Source: Limonium bicolor (Eukaryota; Streptophyta; Magnoliopsida; Caryophyllales; Plumbaginaceae). From it: a stretch of 64,000 bases of DNA. Shown piece after piece: positions 24,148-34,877 of the stretch (positions are counted from its first letter, which is position 1; each line of letters opens with the position of its first letter). The position numbers and the translations under genes are program-made. Location: NCBI GenBank assembly GCA_023374045.1, contig CM041777.1, forward strand, positions 82,454,300 to 82,518,299, given 5' to 3'. The notes beneath the pieces were generated by a model. That model had not been told where the DNA came from and made no database searches. It was given only the letters and a program-made list of their open reading frames with translations.

Positions 24148-25607
24148 ATGTCAGGACGAGGTCCAGGTCGTCCCAGAGGAGGGACTAGTGACGGACCAAG
24201 CGCGCAGACGATAGCTGAAATCGTCGCCGCCACGGTAGCACAGATGCTACCGGATGTAATCACTGCTGTACAGCAAACACAACAAACTCAACAACAGCAG
24301 CAGCAACCCGGCCCACCTCATCCCCGTGAGACTAATTGGGTAAAGGCAGTCGCCGACCTTCGACCTCCATGCTTTAGAGGCGAGAGCGACCCCGCCAAGC
24401 TCGAGGCTTATCTCTCTGAGATGGAGACGGCCTTCGAGACACTTGAGACTCCCACTGGAGTTCGAGTGAGGATAGCTGCGTACTACCTCAAAGACGTGGC
24501 TATGGACTGGTGGAAGCTCATTAAGGCCGAGCATGTAGCCGACCCTGCATTCGGATGGGAAGCATTTACCTCTCTCCTCCGATCTAAGTACTATCCCGAG
24601 CATGTCAAGACCAAGAAAAGGCTTGAGCTCGATGCCCTAAAAATGACAGAGAAGATGACGGTTGATGAATATTACCGCACCTTCACCTCTCTTCTCAGAC
24701 TTCTACCCGACCTTGGGTATACCGGCCAAGTCTTGGTCGACCGCTTCTACGGCGGATTGAGCCATCGACTCCGGTATGGCATGGGCTTCACACGGTTTAC
24801 CTCCCTTCAGGTAAACAAGTTGAACCCTTAAAAGCCATGAGTAATGTGAATTAGTATTCCCGTATGTAAGTGTAACCTAATGCCTAAGTAATTCAGGAGT
24901 GTTACCACGCGCATCTCGAGTTGAGATCACCTGCCAGCTGAGAGATGAGGAGCAAGCACTGAAGCGCAAGGTGAGCGGCAAGGGTAACACCTCCGACGAC
25001 CAAAACCAAGCCAGACCTTGGAAGAAGAAGAAGGGGAAGCATTCCCACCACAAGAACACTTCAGGAGACGGCGGAGCCCATACTGAGAAGGGCAAGGCAG
25101 CTGAACCGCTACAGATTGCCTACACCGCACCAGTGGCAGCGAAGCCACTGAGGTCTCAGCACTACAAGGGTAAGAACCCGAAACCGAATTAGAACACTTG
25201 TGAACACGTATGTATATAGAGTATTGTAAGTATACCGAACCTTGCTAACTTGGAAGCTATAGGTTCTGGATTTGGCCAAGGCAAGAACCAATCTGATGGC
25301 CGCAGCTACATATGCCGAAACTGCAACAAGGATCATCCCGACACAGATTGCCAAGGAAGGGAGATCCGCTGCTACACTTGCCAGAAGCCGGGGCACCGTG
25401 CTAATGCATGCCCAGAAAACTCTAAGCCCAAGGGCAACTATCAGGGCTACAAGCAGCGTGAGGGCAAGGAAGCTGCATCTGGCGATGCTCATGCCCAGCA
25501 TACCTCACAGGGACAGGGATCCCGAGGTCCGCAGAAGGGCGCACCGCAGAGGCAGCCGGCCTTACACATCATTGACCGTGATGGGACCGGGACTAAGTCC
25601 GGCCCAG
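24148..25607 (+). CDS. Gag polyprotein of the chromovirus, split into three exons (one frame break)
   Basis: Gag packages element RNA into particles. Exon 1 (24148-24810) starts at ATG just after CAG and encodes a Gly/Arg-rich start, a Gln run and the Retrotrans_gag domain (motifs MDWWKLIKAEH, SKYYPEHVKTKK, TVDEYYRTFTSLL). Intron 1 is 24811-24896 (GTAAAC..TTCAG). Exon 2 (24897-25169) encodes a basic linker and shows a one-base frame break near 24907. Intron 2 is 25170-25262 (GTAAGA..CTATAG, with CTAAC as branch site). Exon 3 (25263-25607) encodes two zinc knuckles: CRNCNKDHPDTDC (CX2CX3HX4C) and CYTCQKPGHRANAC (CX2CX4HX4C). Exon 3 ends in phase 1 at CCCAG|GTAACT. Introns inside gag are unusual for this group. 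Splice sites are predictions from sequence and phase. Confidence 0.85.
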
Positions 25608-25888
25608 GTAACTACCGTAACCTTTAATCCTTGAAGAGCATGACTAAGTATTAAAGTAATTGTATGAATGGGAGTATGAATGCGTAAGTACTTGAAGTAT
25701 GAAATTGAACATGAATAAGTAACATGGAAGTATGTATTGAGCATGAAATGAATTAGTAAGCCTAGAACTCACTCTAGATATAATTTACCACCTTAGGGAA
25801 ATTCCTTATCTGTTACCCAATACCTTCAAACTCACCTCATGAAGAGACCGACATCGCCACTCACCACTTCAACAACGAACAGTGTCAG

Positions 25889-26535
25889 GTCATCGCCCAG
25901 GTATGATCTTGTTAAAAGGATATCTGACACCCGAAGCACAAGTTTCAATCATCCGACGATGCAACGAGTTAGGAATGGGTCCAGGAGGATTTTATACACC
26001 CGAATTCCCCGGTGGAGCCACAATGAAGCTAAAGATAATGTGCTTGGGAAAGGATTGGAACCCTTATACCAAGGCATACCAAACAACGCGAGCAGGAGAC
26101 GGAGCAACACCTCCAGCAATACCCCCAGAATTCCAAATGCTTGTCACTCAAGCTGTAGAAATTGCTCAACAATGCGAAGATGAACCAATCCCTGCACTCG
26201 AAGCAGACCTATGTATCGTCAACTTCTATGAGAAAGAAGGACGACTTGGCTTGCACCAAGATAAGGATGAGACAGTGGAATCTCTTGAACTAGGAGTGCC
26301 GGTAGTGTCTTGGTCCATTGGTGACGATGCCGTATTTTTGTATAGCGAGCAGAAGCGTGTGGACCTCGCAGAGAAATTGGTATTGAGATCAGGAGATGTT
26401 CTAATCATGGGTGGAAAATCAAGGTTGCTGTATCACGGGATCCAGAAGATCAAGTTGAATACGGCACCACCGGCAATAATCAATGCCACACACATGAAAC
26501 CAGGACGCCTGGACCTTACCTTTAGAAAGTATTAA
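25889..26535 (+). CDS. AlkB-like (ALKBH1-type) 2-oxoglutarate/Fe(II) dioxygenase carried by the retrotransposon
   Basis: AlkB enzymes oxidatively remove alkyl or methyl groups from nucleic acid bases, using Fe(II), oxygen and 2-oxoglutarate. The frame is open from 25882 to the TAA at 26533-26535 (up to 217 residues). Metal ligands are visible as LGLHQDKDE (His and Asp, H-x-D) and LLYHGIQKI (distal His). GRLDLTFR provides the two arginines expected for 2-oxoglutarate binding, with Asp at the usual Asn position. CIVNFYEKEGRLGLH, VVSWSIGDDAVFLYS and SGDVLIMGGKSR complete the core fold, and KIMCLGKDWNPYTKAY is typical of plant ALKBH1 proteins. This suggests capture from a host gene rather than from a plant virus. 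Two acceptor sites (exon start 25889 or 25901) both keep phase with Gag exon 3. The stop is followed by AATAAA 70 bp on. Confidence 0.93.
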
Positions 26536-26604
26536 TCTTGTAGTAACATGTAATCCAGTAGTAACGTGTATTAGAGACACAGTATGTATGATGGTTGGTT
26601 ATTC

Positions 26605-26610
26605 AATAAA
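26605..26610 (+). terminator. AATAAA polyadenylation signal after the AlkB stop
   Basis: ATTCAATAAAAGC lies 70 bp after the AlkB stop codon and before the protease exon acceptor (26677). It would allow a short Gag-AlkB transcript to end here. Plant poly(A) signals are loose, so this is suggestive only. Confidence 0.5.
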
Positions 26611-26677
26611 AGCAGTGTTGGTCATTAAATTCCACTTGCGTTCCACCATCTTTACTTATAATCTCATGAATCAATAG

Positions 26678-27462
26678 GTTGTGGACTCGGTACCGAAGGT
26701 AACTTGAGCATCCTCACCGAAGAACAAGCCGGCAAAAGCGGCACCATTCTAACGGGAATATTCCCAGTAAATGGCATCGAAGCCTCAGTATTATTCGACT
26801 CCGGCGCCTCTCACACCTTTGTATCGCCATCATTCGCTACAAGGTTGGGGCTAGACGCAGATGAGCTACCGAATTTCTTGGTGACTCTCCCGTCAAAGGA
26901 GCGGGTAAAGTATACTAAGTATTACCACACCGCCACCATTCAAGTCAAAGGTGAAGCGTTTCCCATTTCCTTCATTGAATTCAACGGATTGGGATTCGAC
27001 CTAATAATTAGAATGAACTGGTTAGAGCGGCACAAGGGACGGATTCTATGCGCCGAGCACCGATTGCTGCTAAAGAGTCCATCTGGGGTCACTGTTTCAT
27101 ACCACCAGAGGCCAAGAGAGCCTTCAACCACAGTCATCTCCGCTATGACAATGTATCGGGAGCTCAGAAAGGGACATGAAGTGTATTTATGCCATGTGAA
27201 AGACCTGGAGAGAGATCCAGAATTCAGTGATGATGTAACAGTAGTCTCAGAATTTCCTGATGTATTCCCGAAAGAGCTACCTGGTATGCCACCACAAAGA
27301 GCAGTAGAGTTTGAAATCGACCTTGTACCTGGTACTGGTCCCATTGCTAGGGCACCATACCGCATGGCACCTGCAGAAATGAAAGAGCTGAAAGAGCAAC
27401 TACGTGATCTTCTCGACAAAGGGTTCATACGCTCGAGCGTATCACCCTGGGGAGCATCAGTC
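26678..27462 (+). pseudogene. Protease and start of reverse transcriptase (Pol, 5' part), cut by a nested element
   Basis: The exon begins after CAATAG in phase 1, matching Gag exon 3. It encodes an aspartic protease with LFDSGASHTFVS (about 26790-26825) and a linker, then the start of the gypsy RT (FPDVFPKELPGMPP, then LLDKGFIRSSVSPWGA). At 27462 the frame runs straight into the LTR of the nested element, and the RT resumes at 35462. The open frame up to that point is intact. Confidence 0.93.
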
Positions 27463-28044
27463 TGAAGAGGGCAAAAATATGACGAGACTGAAGAGCCAAG
27501 ACGGTCCAAACCTTAGATCCCGGCTCAGGCCCCAGGCCCCCTTCAGGACCCTGTTCAGGCTCCAATCTGGACACCAAGCGTCAATCCAGATCCCGCAACA
27601 GTACTAAGTCCGGGCACTAGACCTCATGACTAGGTCCAGGATCCCGCACCCGGCACTCTACGTCCGGGCGCCACATCCCGCGTCTCGTATTCTGCATCCG
27701 GGCATCGCACCCCGTACCCCACACTTTTAGACCGGAAGGCTTTACAAGGAGGAAAGTGTCGAAGTTAGGAAGGCAGCTCCTATAAAGCAATGCTACATGT
27801 TCAAGGGTTTAGAGATAGACTTCACCCTAGAAAGTCTATAAATAGAGATGGGGGGCTCATTTGTTAGGGGACACAAGATTAGAAGAGAGAGAAAACACTA
27901 GAAAGCTCTCTAACGTTGTAATACCAAAGAAAGGAATAAAGATATTGTCAAGAAGTGGATGTAGGCCGGATTATTGGCCGAACCACTATAACTCTCGTTG
28001 TTCTGTTCATTGGTGAGATTTGAGGGACAAATTATACGTTTTCA
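27463..28044 (+). repeat. 5' LTR of the nested element (582 bp)
   Basis: It runs from TGAAGAGGGC to CGTTTTCA. It contains a TATA box (27837-27844) and an AATAAA (27935-27940), giving a complete U3-R-U5 layout. Confidence 0.94.
27837..27844 (+). promoter_or_regulatory. TATA box of the nested LTR promoter
   Basis: TCTATAAATAGAG is a textbook plant TATA box. Transcription would start some 30 bp downstream, near GGGGGCTCATTTG. The same box is at 35251-35258 in the 3' LTR and could fire into the remaining chromovirus pol. Confidence 0.8.
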
Positions 28045-28046
28045 TT

Positions 28047-28064
28047 TGGCGCCGTCTGTGGGAA
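28047..28064 (+). other. Primer binding site of the nested element (TGGCGCCGTCTGTGGGAA)
   Basis: It lies two bases after the 5' LTR. The TGGCGCC class of primer site is common in plant gypsy elements. I do not assign the tRNA with certainty. Confidence 0.8.
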
Positions 28065-29380
28065 TCGAACTGCAAGAAAGCAACCACGATTAAGCCACGT
28101 TTATTCACGATTCTGTTTGTTGCTTCGGAGTAGAGAAAGCCACGATGAATTCGACGTGGGAAACGAATGGTCGGAAACGACAACCACGAAACCACCGTAA
28201 TCCAAAAGAAACACCACGCAAGGGGAATCAGATCAAAAAAAATTAAGAGATACATCTACGAAAGATCGACCTCAAAGATTGAATCGTTGTTGGTTCATCC
28301 ACGGAATTCAGAAAATCAACTTGCGTCTTTGAAGGAAATAGCGAACAAGGATCTTGAAGTACGGGTCGGACTACCGAAGTTCATAATTCTATCATGAGCA
28401 AGATGAGTTTGCTCTTAAAGGAAGATGAACGATTCGCCGGTTGATTGAAAAATTTGTAGAAGGATACTATCACCATCGATTGGCTTCCAGAGCCGATTGA
28501 TCCAAGAAGTCGATCGATCCATCAGCCTTCAAGAATTTCACTGGCACTCAGGAAATTCGTCAAAGCGAGCATCGAATTCTCAAACGTCGGAGCTTATTCA
28601 GATCTAAAATAAGGTTCATCCGTTGGTGATTCACGATGCGAGTAAATATTCGAGAAGTGATAAACGAAATGAGTCCATGTACGGAGAACCAATTCTCGAT
28701 TAAGAAAGAAACGGTTAAAGGCGATCTCAGATCTAGGTCTACAACTCATCAAGAAGGAGTGCGAATTGTCCTTCGTTCAGGAGACGGCGACCTCTCAGAC
28801 TTCAAATCGAGATTTAACTGACAAATCTCAGTTGACGATAGCGTTTCCTTCTAAATCTGAATCTACGAAAGGGAAACTCATTCTCCCCCTTATATGATCG
28901 ATCAGATTTGTTAAGCTCATGTGTTGTTCTCCATTTCACCAAATTTGTTTCAATCGCAGGGGGCAATGACGATCAACAGAACAGAAACCCTTGCCTCTAA
29001 GAAAGGCTTTACAGTTTGACAACCATGGAACAAAGGCAATTTGATAAGTAGGGAGGCTTTCGTCCGGAGGTCCCCTGTCCAGTCTTTGAAGAGCTGAACC
29101 AGTATCGAAGTTTTGATAACAAGCAAGGAGCGAGAGAAAAGCCACATATTGCAAAACTCCCTCACAACACACTCAACCGGATGTTGTCCTCAGTCCAATG
29201 CCAAGCGACGTCTTCCCTCCAAACAAAGATGGAGATTCATTTTCAGACATTAATGATCGATAGAGCTTGGAGTCAAGTCAAGTCGAGCGCTGATTAAATC
29301 AAAGAAAGAAAGAGTAAGAATTCCTAAGTTCAACGCAACCTTGGAAGGTATACGCATCTCCTCTTTTCTTCTCAAAAACA
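28065..29380 (+). other. Leader and internal region of the nested element, no gene seen
   Basis: Only short frames without family motifs are present. A gag-like motif was looked for and not found. Confidence 0.5.
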
Positions 29381-29384
29381 AGGC

Positions 29385-29960
29385 TGACCGGAAGCTCCTT
29401 GACCGGAAGCCGGAAGCTCCTTGGCCGAAAGCCGGAAGTTCCTTAACCGGAAGCTGGATGACAACGACCGGAAGCTCCTTGACCGGAAGCCGGAAGCTCC
29501 TTGGCCGGAAGCCGGAAGCTCCTTGACCCGGGTGCAGGCCGCAATTCCAACTCCCGGGAGATGTTTCCAAGTAACCAGGCAACCGGGAGGTTTTCTTCAT
29601 GACCGGACTGCATCGCTGAGCATCTCTCAGACCGGAGCAGAATCACCACGACCGGGCAACAACCAGTCGATCACCTTCAAGCTCAACGACCGACCGGACG
29701 TAACCTCGATGATTCTCAACTACCGGGCGCAACTTCCGGTCAAGCTTTTTCTCTCAAAGAATGACCGGGCATAGGGTACCGGTGCAACTTCAGGCCAGGC
29801 ACAGCATTGGCCGGGCGCAACCCCAGGCCAGACCCGGCGGTGACCAGGCGACGTTTCCTTTGAAATGACCGGGCAATGTTAACCGGACGATGATTTTTAT
29901 CAAAAGTAACCGCGCGGCATTTCCTTTGGGGCGACCAGGCGATGTTCATTCAAGTCTAAA
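29385..29960 (+). repeat. GACCGG-based short tandem repeats
   Basis: At 29388-29525 a ~22-bp unit, CCGGAAGCTCCTTGACCGGAAG, repeats about six times. From 29590 to 29945 a looser ACCGGGCAA/GACCAGGC motif recurs every 15-30 bp. Arg/Lys-rich frames here arise from the repeat. Confidence 0.75.
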
Positions 29961-32900
29961 GATGGCATCTGAGCTTCAAGCCCATGCGTGACTATTTCTA
30001 AACTCCACTCGCCATGAAAGACATCAATCAAGCTTGGTCCACCAAGAGCAAGTCAAAGTCTCTAAAAGTTTTCGACAGGTATGAATCCAAAATTGGGGCA
30101 AGCTCACAGCAGTCTCCATTTTTTCAAACTTCTTTTGCAGACTAGAGGTAAATTCTCCGACCCTTAACTATGTCGCAAAAGCTTGGAATTGGCTGAGATT
30201 TCTATGTCCATGATTTTGTCTCCTACTTACCAATGCGAATTACGAATTCATCTGCTTTCATCTCTACCAGCGTCTAAATATCACTATCAAAATATTGCGT
30301 TATAGCATTTGCCAAATAAATAACAGTTTCCTCTAATGCTGTGTACAAAGCACAAGGCATTATGTCCTGTTTTCATGGATTCAAAATCGTTAAACATGTT
30401 CTTATACCTCATATTTCCACTGCTTACTTCTATGGGTAAAATGAATTTCAGCCACCTACCTGTTGTCAGTAGGATATGTTTTTGTTTGGTTTTCAGTGAA
30501 ATTACACATCTATAAAGAAAAATCCTTCCTTCTTTATCTATAAAGTTAGTTAATGCATTAAATGCTGATTACTTCTTAATTCATAGCGGTAACATAGTTT
30601 ATTTAAAATTTAATTAGGCTTTACACAGAATAAAATGTATTCCCAACTGGGCATCATGCTATTTTGGCAGCTTCAAATAAAAACAAAACTGGGGAACAGT
30701 CCTCCTGTCTCAGCATTATTTTATGCTAAAAATTCTTTAGTTATGATTAATCGTGAACTCTGATTCTTCAAGTTTTACTCTTGTCTGGTCTTTACCTTGT
30801 CCAACCACTCAAAACAAAACCATTCTCCTACAGCTCTTATTTCTTACTTACCCTATTTATGGTCTGACTTTACTTCCAAAGCATTTGGTGTTACTGTGAT
30901 ATATCTGACTGAAAGCTGGGTTATGCAACATTATAAAACCACAAACTGTCTTGAGACATAACTTGCTATTTGTTTTGTGTCTTTGGATATTCTCTTGATT
31001 AATTAACTAGTTCTTCCCATCACCTGTTGTATACTTCTGCAAATCTAAAACTTGCATTCTGCTCACGCTTTGCTACGAAGATGCCACTACTGCTGCTATT
31101 GATCATCCATTTGTTATTATTTTAAACCTTTTCTTAAGTATATCCCAGATTAGCCTCCGATTGAATTAGTTTCAGAATTGAAAAACCATATCTCTCTCAA
31201 AATCTGCAATTTGAAAACCGCCTCAGTCACTAATTCCAAACCTTCATTCGTAGTTTTTTAAGAAAGATGGTATAGAGCCTTATCAATCTGAAACAAAAAC
31301 TCAATCTTTCCTCTTTGTGTCACTGCTGCTATAGTATCTTCTTCTAAAAACGATTTTCCCTTATTTATCACGGTTTTTTGGAACAGTCTCATGGTTCATC
31401 TTCGCTTTACTATTTTATACTTTCCATTCTGTCTATAACACTTCTAGTTTTGATATCACTTTGTTCTGAAGGCTTAATTTAGCCTCAGATTAAGTTTTAT
31501 TCACACGTATCTTGCCATGCCTCTAGAGAAAACGCTTTGGCACTCTTTCTGTTGCTATATAATGTGATCTTTTTATTCCAGTGTTAGCTTTGCTTATTGA
31601 TATGTCTGTTGCTACATTCTTTGCTCAATTTTCCGGTATTATCTGGTATTTTTGATAAGTTGAAACATGTTTCTATTATTAACGATTTTAGATCTGTCTT
31701 GACAGATCCTTGGCTGTGGTTAGTTCATTGGTGTTCGAGTTTATCTCTGTTTTTCTGTGCTTTCTTAAATGAATGTTCGGTGCCCTGACCGGTATTAAAA
31801 ATCTTTCTATTACTTACTATTGGTTATCAGATTTATCCTATCAATAGACTTGGGACATGAAGTTTGTTTCTTCAATAAAAACAATGCATTCTATGTTCAG
31901 AGTGACGTAGAAGGAACGAGCTCTCAAATGCACATATGTTTCTAATATCAATGATTTCTATTACTACCAACATCCTCTTGAACCTTGATTTGTCTCTGAA
32001 AAACTATAGCACTGTTTCCAGAGTAATGTCTTCCACTACAGCAGAGGTCGAATAAATTTAAATTTGTGTTTAACTTGAATTTCCTCTAATCCACGAATTG
32101 TTTAGAATATTTAGTTTGGGTGTCAAAAGCAGCTCAAATTTACAATCTGTTATAGTATCTTGTAGGTACTTTAAGGTTTGGATTTACGCTTAGTACATTA
32201 AAGTTCCCCTTCTCATGACATGGTATGCCTTAATTTGGTTTAGCAGTTTGATTTTCATAGCTTACGAATAAATACCGTCTATAAATTTTTTGCTCCTTTT
32301 TAGATTCCTCCAGCAAAGACTAAATGCTATCTTTGCTTCTGTTCTATAGCTGACCTGATATGAATCCCTGTGTTAATCTGCACTGCTTTAAAATTACGTA
32401 AGATTGAAATTTAGGAAACTGACAAATATTCTATTCAAATTGAAAATACAAGGTTGTTTTCTTTTCTCTAATTTTACGGTACTAAGTTGCTCATTGCCTG
32501 AAGCTTTTCCCTGAACATTAAAAGCATGAGCTGTGGCTATTTATGTCCACTTGTCTGGAAGGAAAATCAGCATACATTTTTCACCTGATAAATTCACTTA
32601 TCTTAAATTGCTGCTGTTTATTCAAAATTTTCTCTAAAAACTCTCTGAACACAATTGCATGTTTTTTATTATCTGAGGAGCTGCATAAACCATGGACCGG
32701 GACGAAGAGCCCCTTCAAAATATCTGATGCAAATTTTAAAAGGAATGGCACAGTGGTTAAGAGCAGGTTTTTTCCAAGGTACCACGTAATTGTGATTCAA
32801 CCTCGCACAGCACTACGGCGCGGCCCCACGCACGAGCTACTACCTAAGTCAGGAGAATGCAAGGAAAAAGAGTCTCTGTTTCAACCTTTTCATCTATCTG

Positions 32901-33900
32901 TCACAAATGAGGCAAACTGATCTCAGCCATCAGAGAAAGCTATTTTAGCAGGTTCCGATTGAACAATTACCTGCCCAGGTCTGTTTAAATGCTCGAGCCC
33001 TTACTATCTGCATCACTCATCATGCTTACTTCCTACCTGTATTCATTACAAATTCTCTGCTTCTGATTTTTTCTATCAAAAATAGAGCTTCAGTGTGATA
33101 CTGAGCTTAATTCAACTGTCTAAATTATTCTTCTAAAGCGAATGATAACATCTATTCTATTACTTTTGTATAAATCAAACCTGATGTTTGCTGCTGTTTC
33201 ACTTGACCCTTATCATGAAATGCTTAAAATCTGAGAAACCCACCTCATTTAAGATATGGTTTATGACAACAATTATAACCATGACTGTTCCTGTTCTAGC
33301 CTGGCCTTTTAAGCCTTGATCATGTGCTAATGATTAACCTGTGATACCATGAATAACAAATCCATGCTGCGTCTGAATTCTACTTCTTCATAAAGATTAT
33401 TTTCAGCAGTCCATGGTAACAACATTATGCTTTGCTCCTACTTTGTGCTGTTATGAATGGCCACTGTTTGCATTACTCATGGCATAGACTGATCCATAAA
33501 ATGATTTGCATATGCCTCTACACTATCTTCTGTCCAGTATGGACAAATAACTCAAGCATAATAAAGTCTGCGTGAGACAACAATTTACTTGCTGTTTTAA
33601 AGGAAACACTAGTGCCATCCTTCTATGTCATGAAGATTATAACTATTGCATGATAAGGTTGTAATAGGCGTACACAAGTTCTTATCATAATATGCTTAAC
33701 TTAGCTTTAAACAAAGTTCAGTACTCTCATTTATTTCCACTCGTCAAAAAAAAGAAAGTATATGGCTACTAGAATATGATTTCAAAGGTACTAATACATA
33801 TTTGAAGGAAGCGCAGGTACTTTTTACCAGGGGACTGATCACCCCCTGAAGTATTCAAAGAAAGCAAGAACAAAGGCCATCATGCCTTGAAAGTAATACC
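29961..33900 (+). other. Long AT-rich internal region of the nested element, no coding signature
   Basis: Nearly 4 kb without a family motif on either strand. A tRNA-like A-box/B-box pair may lie near 32744-32815 (see findings). Confidence 0.5.
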
Positions 33901-33902
33901 TA

Positions 33903-34335
33903 CCCATGGACTTTCTGCAATAGATTTGCATATCCATGGTGAAAAGTAACACCTACAGGCTATCACGCCTTGAAAGTATACCTACCCATGGACTTTCTGC
34001 AATAGATTTGCATATCCATGGTGAAAAGTAACACCTACAGGCCATCATGCCTTGAAAGTAACACCTACAGGCTATCATGCCTTGAAAGTAACACCTACAG
34101 GCTATCATGCCTTGAAAGTAACACCTACAGGCTATCATGCCTTGAAAGTAACACCTACAGGCTATCATGCCTTGAAAGTAACACCTACAGGCTATCATGC
34201 CTTGAAAGTAACACCTACAGGCTATCATGCCTTGAAAGTAACACCAGGCTATCATGCCTTGAAAAGTAACACCTACAGGCTATCATGCCTTGAAAGTAAC
34301 ACCTACAGACTATCATGCCTTGAAAAGTAACACTT
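33903..34335 (+). repeat. Minisatellite: duplicated ~83-bp unit, then ~10 copies of a 30-bp unit
   Basis: The 30-bp unit is GTAACACCTACAGGCTATCA plus TGCCTTGAAA. Seven copies are almost identical (34027-34237), followed by a shortened copy and two more. Before them an ATGGACTTTCTGCAATAGAT-containing block occurs twice. Period-30 repeats open frames on both strands that are not genes. Confidence 0.95.
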
Positions 34336-34679
34336 TGGGTTGAAATGAAACCCGGCCATCGAGCCAACCCAAAAACCCATCTCTGGACCCATCAGGAGCT
34401 CTGGTCGCCTGTAATGGGTGAATTGTTAGGTGTGGGACGCCATACCATACTTGAATCACAAGTACCATCCTTTGGCTAGCATAAGCAAAGTTGGGAAAAT
34501 ATATTATCTATGTTCTCCCTTTGAGGGAATTACCATCCTTTGGCTAGTATAAGCAAAATATTGTATATCAGAACAATAAGGGATTCATCCACCAAGGTAT
34601 TATGGGATCCATCCATCAAGATATATTATCTCAAAGATTTATGTCCCGGAATTTCCAATTTGTCAGATTCAGAAGAAAG

Positions 34680-34877
34680 ACACTTGTGGGACTTTTTTTA
34701 TCGTACTTATTGTACCAACCTTTTTGTAAGTTCATTTTTCTTTGTAAAAGCTAAAAAAAAAAGAACTTGTGGGACTAGGAGATGGGAGAAAGGAAAGGTA
34801 GAAAGCTTGTAATTTTTTATCTTGTTTTTTGTAAGTTCCACTTTTTAAATGCCAAAAAGTAGAACTTGTGGGACTGA
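34680..34877 (+). repeat. Three copies of a polypurine-like ACTTGTGGGAC motif before the 3' LTR
   Basis: ACTTGTGGGAC occurs at 34682-34692, 34765-34775 and 34864-34874. The last copy sits three bases before the 3' LTR, where the plus-strand primer belongs. The latter two follow a TTTGTAAGTTC block, so a ~90-bp segment appears repeated. Confidence 0.65.

Noticed and set aside
25272..25634. Second overlapping frame (MAKARTNLMAA) over Gag exon 3
   Set aside because: Shadow of the zinc-knuckle exon, which has the conserved cysteines and histidines.
34018..34330. CRISPR-like array of 30-bp repeats
   Set aside because: The repeats are head to tail without spacers and lie in a plant retrotransposon; this is a minisatellite.
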